Below are positions 54,254 to 62,172 of a stretch of 64,000 bases of DNA, in pieces (position 1 is the stretch's first letter; the number at the start of each line of letters is the position of its first letter). The position numbers and the translations under genes were made by a program. The notes under the pieces were generated by a model, which saw only the letters and a list, made by a program, of their open reading frames with translations, did no database searches and was not told the origin of the DNA. This DNA is from Oceanotoga teriensis (GTDB lineage Bacteria; Thermotogota; Thermotogae; Petrotogales; Petrotogaceae), in NCBI RefSeq assembly GCF_003148465.1, contig NZ_QGGI01000003.1:27940-91939 (forward strand). Direction: 5' to 3'.

Positions 54254-55726
54254 ATGTACAAGTTTGAAAAAGATTTTTTATGGGGATTTTCTATTTCAGG
54301 ATTTCAATTCGAAATGGGAGATAAATCTGGTAAATATATAGACAAAAATACAGATTGGTATAAATGGGTTAATAATAGTTTGAATATAGAGAATGGTATT
54401 GTTAGTGGAGATAAACCTGAAGATGGTCCAGATTATTTTAACTATTATGAAGAAGATCATTCATATATGAAAAAGATGGGTTGCAATATATTAAGACTGG
54501 GTGTCGAATGGTCTAGGATTTTTAAAGAAAGCACAAAAGATATAAAAGTTGATATTTTAAGAGAAAAAAAGGATATAATAGATATAAAAATTACTGAAGA
54601 AACTATAAAAGAGTTAAAGAAAATAGCAGATAAGAAAGCTATAGAAGATTATAAAAATATTATGAATGATGCCAAAAATAAAGGAATGAAAATATTTTTA
54701 AACTTATGGCATTTCACATTACCGTTATGGATACATGATCCAATAAAAGTAAATAATTTAAGACAGGGCCCTTTTGGATGGGTTGATGAAGATACAATAA
54801 TAGAGTTTGTAAAATATGCAGCATTTATGGCTTATGAATTTGATGAAGTAGTTGATTATTGGAGTACTGAAAATGAACCTCAAGTAGTTTCTTCTTTGGG
54901 ATATTTGAATTGTATGGCTGGATTTCCTCCTGCTATAATGAATGAACTTTATTATATCAAAGCATTAAAAAATCAAGCACAAGCACATGCAAGAGCTTAT
55001 GACTCGATGAAAAACTATACAAAAAAACCTATAGGATTAATATATGCTTTTACTTGGGCGACAACCTTAGATGAGAATAAAAATATATGTGATGAAGCAA
55101 TGTATAAATCTGCATATTATTTTATGGATATGATAACAAAAGGAGTATATAAAGAAAATTTTGAAGATGAAAAAAGATATAGAAAAGATCTTGAAAAAAG
55201 ATGTGATTTTATAGGAATTAATTACTATTCGAGAACAATGTTTGAAAAAACACCTCATGATATAAAATCAATTTCCGGATATGGGCAAAGTTGTGTTGGA
55301 ATGAGTAAATCTAAAGATAATAGACCGGTTTCTGATATTGGTTGGGAAATATATCCAGAGGGATTAAAGGAATTACTTTTAGCCTTAAAAGAAAGATATA
55401 ATAAACCTATGATAATAACAGAAAATGGATTATCAGATGAAGAAGATATCTCTCGAAAAAATTATTTAATAAGTCATTTAATAATGATGAATGAAGCTAT
55501 AAAAGAAGGAGCAGATGTTTTTGGTTATCTTCATTGGAGCTATTCAGATAATTATGAATGGGCAAAAGGATTAAATAAAAGATTTGGCATTATAAGTATT
55601 GATTTTAAAACTAAAAAAAGGACACCAAGACCTTCTTATTACATATTTAAAGAAATAATTAAAAATAATGAAATACCTGATGATATGATTGATTTTGCAA
55701 AATTTCCATATAATTATTTAAAATAA
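54254..55726 (+). CDS. GH1 beta-glycosidase, archaeal LacS-like
   Basis: A 490-residue glycoside hydrolase family 1 enzyme. The acid/base is Glu208 in TENEP and the nucleophile Glu390 in ITENGL, close to Glu206 and Glu387 of Sulfolobus LacS. The N-terminal segment (FQFEMG, NTDWYKWV, GIVSGDKPEDGPDYF, NILRLGVEWSRIF) follows the archaeal LacS pattern rather than the bacterial BglA pattern, and the length matches LacS (489) rather than about 445 for BglA. There is no signal peptide, so it splits imported oligosaccharides in the cytoplasm. It sits 16 bases after the transporter and before the LacI regulator. The exact substrate is unknown. Confidence 0.92.
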   Translation: MYKFEKDFLWGFSISGFQFEMGDKSGKYIDKNTDWYKWVNNSLNIENGIVSGDKPEDGPDYFNYYEEDHSYMKKMGCNILRLGVEWSRIFKESTKDIKVDILREKKDIIDIKITEETIKELKKIADKKAIEDYKNIMNDAKNKGMKIFLNLWHFTLPLWIHDPIKVNNLRQGPFGWVDEDTIIEFVKYAAFMAYEFDEVVDYWSTENEPQVVSSLGYLNCMAGFPPAIMNELYYIKALKNQAQAHARAYDSMKNYTKKPIGLIYAFTWATTLDENKNICDEAMYKSAYYFMDMITKGVYKENFEDEKRYRKDLEKRCDFIGINYYSRTMFEKTPHDIKSISGYGQSCVGMSKSKDNRPVSDIGWEIYPEGLKELLLALKERYNKPMIITENGLSDEEDISRKNYLISHLIMMNEAIKEGADVFGYLHWSYSDNYEWAKGLNKRFGIISIDFKTKKRTPRPSYYIFKEIIKNNEIPDDMIDFAKFPYNYLK

Positions 55727-55749
55727 ACTCCGAATTTTTTCGGAGTTTT
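55725..55749 (+). terminator. Terminator after the GH1 gene
   Basis: AAACTCCGAA-TTTT-TTCGGAGTTT, a 10-bp stem with a short T tail; the LacI gene follows 27 bases later and may depend on read-through. Confidence 0.75.
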
Positions 55750-55776
55750 AGGTTATATTTAAATAGAGGTGAAAAA

Positions 55777-56778
55777 ATGACAACGCTTAGAGATATTTCA
55801 AAATATTCTGGAATTTCTATAACAACAATATCAAGAGTATTAAATGGAAAGAAAAATGTTTCAGAAGAAACTAGAAAAAAAGTTTTAAAAATTTTAAAAG
55901 AATTTGGTTATACGAGAACAGATATGTTAAAAAAATCATCAAAAAAAACTATAGGAGTATTAATTCCAAATATTAGAGGACAACATTATAATATAATAGT
56001 TGATGGCATAGAAAAACAATTATTGGAACAAAATTATGAAATGTTTTTAACTACAACCAACAGTCTTTTAAAAAAAGAAGTAGCTGTTTTAGATGAACTT
56101 CTTTTAAGAAAAGTAGATGGAATAATTATTTGCACATCTAAAGAAGATGAAAATTATATAGAAAAATTAATAAATTCTGCTATTCCAGTTGTAGTTGTTG
56201 ATAGAAAAGATAGTGAAATTCAAATAGATTCAGTTAGTATAGATAATTATAATTCTGGATTAAAAGCAATTGAATATCTTTATAAAAAAGGTCATAAAAA
56301 AATACTCTTTATTACTGGAGATAAAACAATTTATTCTTTTTCTGAAAGAAAAAAAGCTTTTATTGATTATGCATATAAGAAAAAAGATCTTGATATTTAT
56401 TTTGAAAAAGGTGGATATAAAGCTGAACATGGATATAATGCCACAAAAAAGTACTTAGAAGATGAAAGAGATAGAGTTACAGCCATATTTTATACTAATG
56501 ATTGGCAAGCAATGGGAGGAATAAAATGTTTGCATGAAAAAGGAATCAAAATACCTGAAGAAATATCTGTAATGGGTTTTGATGATGATTTTTATTCAGC
56601 TTATACATATCCCGCTCTTACTACTATAGCTCAGCCAAGAACAGAAATAGGTGTTAATGCTGCAAATTTATTAATTGAAAGAATAGAGAATAGATGTAAA
56701 AGTGCAGTTAAAAGAAAAATATTATTACCCACAATTTTAAAAGAAAGAGAATCTGTAATTAAAATAAAAAGCCTTTAA
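55777..56778 (+). CDS. LacI-family regulator of the glycoside operon
   Basis: A 333-residue repressor with the DNA-binding headpiece TLRDISKYSGISITTISRVLNGKKNVS and the ligand-binding domain (IGVLIPNIRGQHYNIIVDGI, DGIIICTSKE, VMGFDDDFYSAY). The hinge-helix leucine is replaced (TDMLKKSSKKTIGV). It lies at the end of the transporter-GH1 operon, so regulation of that operon through the TGAAA/TTTCA sites at 48656-48704 is likely. The ribosome site is GAGGTG. Confidence 0.9.
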   Translation: MTTLRDISKYSGISITTISRVLNGKKNVSEETRKKVLKILKEFGYTRTDMLKKSSKKTIGVLIPNIRGQHYNIIVDGIEKQLLEQNYEMFLTTTNSLLKKEVAVLDELLLRKVDGIIICTSKEDENYIEKLINSAIPVVVVDRKDSEIQIDSVSIDNYNSGLKAIEYLYKKGHKKILFITGDKTIYSFSERKKAFIDYAYKKKDLDIYFEKGGYKAEHGYNATKKYLEDERDRVTAIFYTNDWQAMGGIKCLHEKGIKIPEEISVMGFDDDFYSAYTYPALTTIAQPRTEIGVNAANLLIERIENRCKSAVKRKILLPTILKERESVIKIKSL

Positions 56779-56787
56779 AGGCTTTTT
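56766..56787. terminator. Bidirectional terminator after the LacI gene
   Basis: AAAAAGCCTTT and AAAGGCTTTTT form a perfect palindrome between converging genes; it includes the LacI stop codon. Confidence 0.75.
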
Positions 56788-57367
56788 ATTTTATTAATTT
56801 ATAGAATTCGTCTTCAGATAAATATATTGGTGAATATTGTGAATTTAATTTTTCTATATTCTTCATAAAAGAGTTTAAATGGTTTACAGAACCTTTTTCA
56901 AGATTATTGAACACAAATATTATATCTTCATTATCTATATAATTTAAAGAATCTCTGATATCTTTAATATCTAATTCTTCAATCATGGCTCCAATTTTTA
57001 AAGCATCAATATATGAATTGCTTCCTTTTTCGATTAAATCATTATAAATGTTTTGTAATTCTTCATTTTCAAATACTCCAGTAGAGTTTATAAAAGGATC
57101 TTCTAAATTATATTTTTCTATAATATTTTTTACAGAATCTGTATGTTTTTGCTCGCTATTTGAAATATTATAAAAAATTTTTGAATTATATAGATTGGCA
57201 AAATAGTCATAAACATCTCTTGCTAATTTTTCTTCTTCTCTCATTAATAAAATAGCATTTATTTCATCAGAACTGAGAGATTCTTTTGAAGTAAAAATAT
57301 TATTAGTCTCCGCAAAGAAAATACTTAAAGTAAATAAAACAATTAATAAAGTAAAAATTTTTTTCAT
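56786..57367 (-). CDS. Exported DUF2202 ferritin-like protein
   Basis: A 193-residue protein with a signal peptide (MKKIFTLLIVLFTLSIFFA) and a four-helix DUF2202 domain. Candidate di-metal ligands are Glu residues in LLMREEEKLARDVY, Glu and His in SNSEQKHTDSV, Glu residues in GAMIEELDIKD and His in SVNHLNSF. This spacing is the family's ferritin-like pattern. The function of DUF2202 proteins is unknown; oxygen or metal handling is plausible. The start has GGAGGCG upstream. Confidence 0.85.
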   Translation of the reverse strand: MKKIFTLLIVLFTLSIFFAETNNIFTSKESLSSDEINAILLMREEEKLARDVYDYFANLYNSKIFYNISNSEQKHTDSVKNIIEKYNLEDPFINSTGVFENEELQNIYNDLIEKGSNSYIDALKIGAMIEELDIKDIRDSLNYIDNEDIIFVFNNLEKGSVNHLNSFMKNIEKLNSQYSPIYLSEDEFYKLIK

Positions 57368-57644
57368 AAAAATCGCCTCCTTTGAATTTTGTTTCTTATA
57401 TATATTATTATATATATTATTTAAAGGAAATATAAAATAAAAAGTAAAAAAATGTGATTATATATAAAAATTATGTGATAATAGTTAAAAATATAATAAT
57501 AATAAAATGCGATTTATTATGAATCACTTTATACAATAATTAAAATTTTCACAATATTATTGAATAGATAAAGCTTCTTTCATATATTAATACTATAATT
57601 AATATGATATATAACACTATAATTTTTTGAAAGAAGGGTTAAAA
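57368..57644. other. Divergent AT-rich intergenic region
   Basis: About 277 bases at roughly 85 percent A+T between divergent genes. It must hold promoters for both. Two ATGTGAT boxes lie about 20 bases apart (near 57453-57478), followed by ATGCGAT and GAATCACT; they may be regulator sites but match no motif I can name. Confidence 0.4.
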
Positions 57645-58466
57645 ATGGTTAGTTCTGGAGAAATACTTAGAAAGATAAAAAGTATAAGACCAGATTTAAT
57701 TATAAATAATTATATTTTTGATGCTCGTCACGAAGATTTTTATAAAGCTATAATAAATGATAGAGAAGTATTTAAATTTGCTAAGCAAGAGCTTAATGGA
57801 ATGGAATGTGTTATAAAAAATAAGATGAAATTATCTGAAAAGATAGAATTTAAAATACCAAAAATTCTTGAATATAGAATCTCTAAAATGGATATACTTG
57901 ATAATTATTACTATTATAGAATAGAGGGGAATCCTATAAAAGAAAATAAAGATATTTATAAAAAAATACTTAAATCTTTATCTCAGCTTCATTCTGTTTC
58001 TCCAGAAATATTAGATTATAGAATACCTCTTAGAAATTCTAAAGATAAGATAATAGAAATTTATAAAGAAGCTAAAAAAGAAGTTTTTCCCTATTTAAAA
58101 AAAGATGAAATAGAATATTTAAAATATAATTTTGATAAATTCATAGATTTAAAAAATGACATTCAAATAGGTTGTAAATTAATTCATGGAAGTTTAAATA
58201 AATTTAAAATATATGAAAATGAGAATCAAGAAATTTTTTTAGATGATTTTGATGGTATAAAACTCGGAGATCCAGCATTAGACGTTTATCCGATGATAGA
58301 TGCATTTGGAAAAGAATTTCTTGAACTTGCTTACAAAAATTATGATAAAAAACTTATAGATAAAGCTATATTTTATAGTAAAATAAATAAATTAAAACAA
58401 AAAATAATTATAAAAAAAGAAAAAGATGAAGAAGAATTTTTAAAAATAATAAAAAAATTCGCATAA
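57645..58466 (+). CDS. Phosphotransferase-fold (APH/choline kinase-like) protein with altered catalytic loop
   Basis: A 273-residue protein of aminoglycoside-phosphotransferase fold. A short N-lobe with KFAKQELNGMECVIKNKM is followed by LSQLHSVSPE, then the catalytic region LIHGSLNKFKIYE and LDDFDGIKLGDPALDVYPMID. In active kinases this reads HGDxxxxN; here it is His181-Gly182-Ser183 and the Asn is Lys, so the catalytic Asp is missing although the metal-binding DFD and GDPxxD parts are kept. It may be a pseudokinase or a divergent enzyme. The start is ATG 57645 after GAAGGG; an in-frame TTG at 57627 lies before the site. It stands alone, with its own terminator. Confidence 0.75.
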   Translation: MVSSGEILRKIKSIRPDLIINNYIFDARHEDFYKAIINDREVFKFAKQELNGMECVIKNKMKLSEKIEFKIPKILEYRISKMDILDNYYYYRIEGNPIKENKDIYKKILKSLSQLHSVSPEILDYRIPLRNSKDKIIEIYKEAKKEVFPYLKKDEIEYLKYNFDKFIDLKNDIQIGCKLIHGSLNKFKIYENENQEIFLDDFDGIKLGDPALDVYPMIDAFGKEFLELAYKNYDKKLIDKAIFYSKINKLKQKIIIKKEKDEEEFLKIIKKFA

Positions 58467-58497
58467 AGCATTACTTTTATAAGTAATGCTTTTTTAT
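58465..58497 (+). terminator. Terminator of the phosphotransferase-like gene
   Basis: AAAGCATTACTT-TTAT-AAGTAATGCTTT, a 12-bp stem followed by TTTTATTTA. Confidence 0.9.
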
Positions 58498-58570
58498 TTA
58501 TTAAGAATAGAGTTAGAATTATTATTAATATAAATATTTTATAATATATAATAATTTAACAAAAAATAAC

Positions 58571-58601
58571 TTGACCTTCCTATCGGGGGAACATTTATAA
58601 T
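58571..58601 (+). promoter_or_regulatory. MerR-type promoter with 19-bp spacer
   Basis: TTGACC (58571-58576) and TATAAT (58596-58601) are separated by 19 bases, the over-long spacing that MerR-family activators correct. The spacer holds an imperfect dyad: ACCTTCC on the left and GGGAACAT on the right (inverse ATGTTCCC). It drives the 40-codon ORF and the merR gene, so autoactivation is likely. Confidence 0.7.
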
Positions 58602-58631
58602 TTTTATAAATACTTTAGGAGGTGTAATAGG

Positions 58632-58754
58632 ATGAGAAAATTAAAAGATTTTAATCGTAAAGAAATCAAAAGATTCAACATGAGAAATAATATTATTATT
58701 TTGAGGCTAACTTTTTATTTTTTAAGTAAAAAAATGATTGAAGGTGATATTTAA
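58632..58754 (+). CDS. Small 40-residue protein upstream of merR
   Basis: ATG 58632 follows a strong AGGAGGTG site, and the 40-codon frame ends at TAA 58752-58754, overlapping the merR ATG by one base (TAATG). The product (MRKLKDFNRKEIKRFN, then a hydrophobic NIIILRLTFYFL stretch) is basic and then hydrophobic; I do not recognise it. It may be a coupling or leader peptide for merR, a small membrane protein in its own right, or a degraded gene. The ribosome site and the stop-start overlap argue for translation. Confidence 0.55.
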   Translation: MRKLKDFNRKEIKRFNMRNNIIILRLTFYFLSKKMIEGDI

Positions 58755-59503
58755 TGTATAGTATAGGTGAATTTTCATTAATCTCAAAATTATCTAAGAA
58801 AACTTTGAGATATTATGATGAAATAGATTTATTGAAACCTTGTGAAATAAATAGAGATAATGGATATAGATATTATGGTGAAAAACAGTTTATATTATCA
58901 AAAGAAATTCTTAATTATAAAAATTTGGGTTTATCATTAGATGAAATAAAAAAAATAATATATAATTCAAATATAGAAATTTCAAAAATATTGGATAATA
59001 GATTATTAGAAATAGAAGATCAGATAAAAATATTAAATTTACAAAAAGAAAAAATAAGAATACTGGTTTCTGGAGAGTATAGTAATACGGAATGTAATTA
59101 TAATATAAGTTTTGAAAAAGTTGAGTTTAAAAGTGGCTATATTTTTAAAATTAAAACAAATATAAAAAATAATGAATATGGAAAAGAAATAGGTTATTTT
59201 TATGAAAAAATAAACAAAAATAATATTGAAATAATTTCAAAACATATGATGAAAATAGATTTAAATAGAGAAAAAAACGATTTGGAAATTTTTGCATTTT
59301 CAAAAAATAAAAATCCATACACTGAAAAATTTGAAAGATGTGATGCTATAAAAGTTTTATGTGAAAATTTAGAAGATAAATCAATATATTATAAATCTTT
59401 ATTTGACTATTCCAAAGATAATGATATAAATATAAAATTTATAATAGAAGAATATTTTGTTATTAGAGGAAAAATTAGATTAAATATATATATGTGTTAT
59501 TAG
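58754..59503 (+). CDS. MerR-family regulator with GyrI-like C-terminal domain
   Basis: A 249-residue regulator of BmrR type. The winged helix-turn-helix starts YSIGEFSLISKLSKKTLRYYDEIDLLKP and ends in GYRYYGEKQF; a coiled-coil linker (about 75-110) leads to a C-terminal GyrI/BmrR-like effector domain that is weakly conserved. No cysteine pattern for metal binding is seen, so a drug or small-molecule sensor is likelier. The MATE and EamA exporters just downstream are plausible targets. Its ATG overlaps the stop of the 40-codon ORF. Confidence 0.88.
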   Translation: MYSIGEFSLISKLSKKTLRYYDEIDLLKPCEINRDNGYRYYGEKQFILSKEILNYKNLGLSLDEIKKIIYNSNIEISKILDNRLLEIEDQIKILNLQKEKIRILVSGEYSNTECNYNISFEKVEFKSGYIFKIKTNIKNNEYGKEIGYFYEKINKNNIEIISKHMMKIDLNREKNDLEIFAFSKNKNPYTEKFERCDAIKVLCENLEDKSIYYKSLFDYSKDNDINIKFIIEEYFVIRGKIRLNIYMCY

Positions 59504-59538
59504 AAAAAATTATGATAAACAAGAAATTCTATATAAAT

Positions 59539-59580
59539 AAAACCTTGACTATAAAATATCCTTAGTCAAGGTTTTGATTT
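59539..59580. terminator. Bidirectional terminator between merR and the MATE gene
   Basis: AACCTTGACTA and TAGTCAAGGTT pair across an 11-base loop; T-rich tails occur on both sides of the converging genes. Confidence 0.85.
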
Positions 59581-59587
59581 TTTTAAT

Positions 59588-60946
59588 TTAAATAGAATTA
59601 TTTAAGCATTTTTTATTCAAAAATTTCTTTATAAAGAATGCAAACCATATAGCAATTACTATACCTTTTAACATACTTGTTAAACTTATTGTCCACCAAA
59701 CACCATTCAAGCCAATCTGATTTGATAAGAAAATAGCTATAGGAATTCTCAAAGATGTGAATATTATACTCACTAAAGAAGGTGGAATTGTATTACCAAG
59801 ACCATTGAAAGCTCCCATCGTTGTTATTTCAATTGTCATGAGTATTTGAGAATAAGCTTGTATTCTTAAATAATCAGCACCTTCAAATATAGCTTCAAAA
59901 TCTCCAGGAATGAATAATGCAAAAATATTATCTCCAAGAAAAAGAAAAAGCATTGTGGCAAAAGCACCAATACTCATAGATATAGTTAAAGCTGAAAAAT
60001 ATCCTTTTAATATTCTATTAGGTTTATTAGCTCCATAGTTTTGACCTGTAAAAGAACTTAATGCTGTAGCTATACCACCTGCTGTCATCCAAGAAATAGA
60101 TTCTATTTGAGCACCTACTTTTTGTACAGCAATTGCAACGGCACCCCATTGTGATATTATTCTTGCTATATTCATGGAAATAAATGCAAAAAGTCCATTC
60201 TGTAAAGCTACTGGAAATCCAAGTTTTATGATTTTTAAAGCATGAATTTTATCAGGCATTCTAAAAAAACGCATAGTATTTAAAGGATATCCTTTAATAT
60301 TTACTTTATATAAAAATAAAATAAAAACAAACATTTGAGATAAAACAGTTGCATAAGCTGCACCAGCTTCATATAATTTAAATCCATATATGAAAAGTGG
60401 ATCAAGAATTATATTCATAAATAATCCGTAAGTATTGTATTTGAAAGGGGTTGTACTATCGCCATAACCATTTAAAATTCCAGTAAAAACTGGATTAATA
60501 AATGCAAAGATCATTCCATAACTTACAATATTTAAATATCTTATAGAACTTTCTACTACATTTTTGTCGGGAATATTAAAAAAATTTATTAAAGGAGCTT
60601 TAAAAATAATTAAAAATACAGAATAAATCAAAGCTAATATGAAACCTATAGTTAAAGCATTTTGAGCATATAATCTTGCATTTTTCATATCATTTTTTCC
60701 AACAGACTGAGAAACAGTTATTTCACTACCTGTTTTTGGCATAAGAGAAAGAGAATTAGAAAACCACATAAAAAAACCAGCAGTTCCAACTGCTGCTACT
60801 GCATTACTTCCCATTTTACCAATCCAATATATATCTGTTAAATTATATGCCATCTGTAAAAAAGATGTACCTACAATTGGTAAGGAAAGTTTAACCAATG
60901 ACTTAAAAATGTTTGAATTTGTTAAATCAACTTTTTTGTCTTTCAT
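59588..60946 (-). CDS. MATE-family efflux transporter
   Basis: A 452-residue cation/drug antiporter of the DinF/NorM type with 12 predicted membrane segments. It opens FKSLVKLSLPIVGTSFLQMAYNLTDIYWIGKMG and has the matching second-half repeat (KIIKLGFPVALQNGLFAFISMNIARII). The start is set at 60946, where AGGTG precedes the ATG. The frame extends 60 codons further upstream but reads AT-rich intergenic DNA with palindromes and no ribosome site. It is divergent from the EamA gene. Confidence 0.92.
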   Translation of the reverse strand: MKDKKVDLTNSNIFKSLVKLSLPIVGTSFLQMAYNLTDIYWIGKMGSNAVAAVGTAGFFMWFSNSLSLMPKTGSEITVSQSVGKNDMKNARLYAQNALTIGFILALIYSVFLIIFKAPLINFFNIPDKNVVESSIRYLNIVSYGMIFAFINPVFTGILNGYGDSTTPFKYNTYGLFMNIILDPLFIYGFKLYEAGAAYATVLSQMFVFILFLYKVNIKGYPLNTMRFFRMPDKIHALKIIKLGFPVALQNGLFAFISMNIARIISQWGAVAIAVQKVGAQIESISWMTAGGIATALSSFTGQNYGANKPNRILKGYFSALTISMSIGAFATMLFLFLGDNIFALFIPGDFEAIFEGADYLRIQAYSQILMTIEITTMGAFNGLGNTIPPSLVSIIFTSLRIPIAIFLSNQIGLNGVWWTISLTSMLKGIVIAIWFAFFIKKFLNKKCLNNSI

Positions 60947-60991
60947 ATCTTCACGCACCTTGCTAAATTTATTATTATGTTTAATATAAAA

Positions 60992-61016
60992 TACTATTTT
61001 TATATTAAATATAGTA
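60992..61016. promoter_or_regulatory. Inverted repeat in the MATE promoter region
   Basis: TACTAT and ATAGTA flank 13 bases of A/T. It lies nearer the MATE start than the 61033 palindrome and could be a second operator; given the base composition, chance is possible. Confidence 0.3.
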
Positions 61017-61032
61017 CGGACAAAATATAAAT

Positions 61033-61049
61033 AATTCGTTAAACGAATT
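61033..61049. promoter_or_regulatory. 17-bp palindrome between the divergent exporters
   Basis: AATTCGTT-A-AACGAATT is a perfect inverted repeat containing the only CG dinucleotides for many bases around. It sits midway between the MATE and EamA genes, as expected for a shared TetR- or MarR-type operator. The regulator is unknown. Confidence 0.5.
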
Positions 61050-61119
61050 AAATTTAATAAAATCTTATTTATTTTGATATAATTGAATAAATTTATTATA
61101 AAAAATATTGGAGGAAAAT

Positions 61120-61968
61120 ATGTCAAGACAATCTAAAGCTTTTATAAATCTCATATTTGTTACTTTAATATGGGGCTCAACATTTCCAATACAAAAAATA
61201 GCGATACAAGGCATGTCTTCTTTTGCTTTTTTAGCAATAAGATATTGGTTAGCGGCTATATTAAGTATATTAATTTGGAAAAAGCAATCTTTTAAATACG
61301 GATTTATAATAGGTATATTTACTTGTATAGGTCAAACAACACAAACATATGGTCTACAATTTACAGATGCTTCTAAAAGTGGTTTTATAACATCTCTTTA
61401 TATAATATTTGTACCGTTATTTTCGTACTTAATAGAGAAAGAGAAATTAAAGAAGAAACAAATAATAGGATTACCTATAGCTATAATTGGTTCTTATATG
61501 CTTTCTGGAGGAATAAAAGGATTCAATTTCGGAGACTTTTTAACGATTATCTCTGGAATATCTTTTGCAATACAGATGGTTTTAATGACTAAATATTCTA
61601 AAAAAGTATCAGAAACATCTTTATTAACCTGGCAATTTGTAGCAGTGGCAATATTAAATACAATTTTTTCTATAGGAAAGAATTGGAATGTAAGTATATT
61701 TGCTATGTCTGCAAGTATTTATATGGTATTAATTGCAACAATATGGACTACACTCGCTCAATTGAAATATCAAAAAGTGGTTAGTACAAATACAACAGCT
61801 TTAATATTTATAGGAGAGCCTGTCTTTTCAGCAGTATTTTCATTCATAATATTAAAAGAAAGATTTTCATTTATGCAATGGATTGGTGCTTTAATAATGA
61901 TATCAGTTTTAATAATGATATCTGTAAATTGGGTTAAATATAAAAAAACTAGATCATTCAGTAACTAA
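61120..61968 (+). CDS. EamA/DMT-family transporter
   Basis: A 282-residue protein with ten predicted membrane segments in two EamA repeats. The first begins INLIFVTLIWGSTFPIQKIA and the second half includes ATIWTTLAQLKYQKVVSTNTTALIFIGEPVFSAVFSFIIL, the typical proline-containing segment. Such proteins export metabolites or amino acids; the substrate is unknown. The start is ATG 61120 after GGAGG, and an extended -10 (TGA-TATAAT) lies at 61075-61083. Confidence 0.9.
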   Translation: MSRQSKAFINLIFVTLIWGSTFPIQKIAIQGMSSFAFLAIRYWLAAILSILIWKKQSFKYGFIIGIFTCIGQTTQTYGLQFTDASKSGFITSLYIIFVPLFSYLIEKEKLKKKQIIGLPIAIIGSYMLSGGIKGFNFGDFLTIISGISFAIQMVLMTKYSKKVSETSLLTWQFVAVAILNTIFSIGKNWNVSIFAMSASIYMVLIATIWTTLAQLKYQKVVSTNTTALIFIGEPVFSAVFSFIILKERFSFMQWIGALIMISVLIMISVNWVKYKKTRSFSN

Positions 61969-61975
61969 AAATAAA

Positions 61976-61998
61976 GAGGTAGCTTTTAAAGCTACCTC
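61976..61998 (-). terminator. Terminator of the small minus-strand RNA
   Basis: GAGGTAGC and GCTACCTC pair around a seven-base loop. On the minus strand the tail is TTTATTTTT, whereas on the plus strand it is AATTTGAAA, so the element works best for the minus-strand RNA, though it may also stop the EamA transcript. Confidence 0.75.
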
Positions 61999-62029
61999 AA
62001 TTTGAAATCACCTTATCTGTAGTAATCAA
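61997..62029 (-). CDS. Possible 10-residue peptide in the small RNA
   Basis: TTG 62029 opens a frame of 10 codons (reading MITTDKVISN) that ends at TGA 61997. A strong GGGAGGTGG site lies five bases upstream. The length is too short for any homology statement; the case rests on the ribosome site alone. Confidence 0.25.
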   Translation of the reverse strand: MITTDKVISN

Positions 62030-62088
62030 ACTACCACCTCCCTTACTTTTAGGGATTAGCGCGCAATATTTCTCATCCGGATATATAT

Positions 62089-62117
62089 ATTATATCATTA
62101 AATTTAATAAAAAGCAA
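62089..62117 (-). promoter_or_regulatory. Promoter of the small minus-strand RNA
   Basis: On the minus strand: TTGCTT (62117-62112), 17 bases, TATAAT (62094-62089) preceded by TGA, giving an extended -10 as well as a -35 at ideal spacing. Confidence 0.65.
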
Positions 62118-62172
62118 ATATTAATGAAATTAAAAGTATTTTTTGTTATTATAATCTTTGGAGGTGTTTATT

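Larger units (their letters stand above)
61965..62082 (-). ncRNA. Candidate small structured RNA with its own promoter and terminator
   Basis: A transcription unit of about 118 bases can be read on the minus strand. It has a promoter at 62117-62089, a predicted start near 62082, and three hairpins: CCCT with AGGG (62053-62038 area), GTAGT with ACTAC (62032-62018 area), and the terminator stem GAGGTAGC/GCTACCTC. The first hairpin covers GGGAGGTGG, a strong ribosome-like site, and a TTG-initiated frame of only 10 codons follows. G/C content is well above the flanks. It matches no riboswitch I can recall. It could be a small RNA, a leader peptide gene, or a shrunken type I toxin-like locus. Confidence 0.5.

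Noticed and set aside
60947..61126. Extended N-terminus of the MATE protein
   Set aside because: It would translate the divergent promoter region with palindromes, has no ribosome site, and adds residues not seen in MATE proteins of about 450 residues.
62150..62155. TATAAT before the small exported protein
   Set aside because: A transcript would begin inside the ribosome site at 62160-62166, and no -35 is present at the proper distance.
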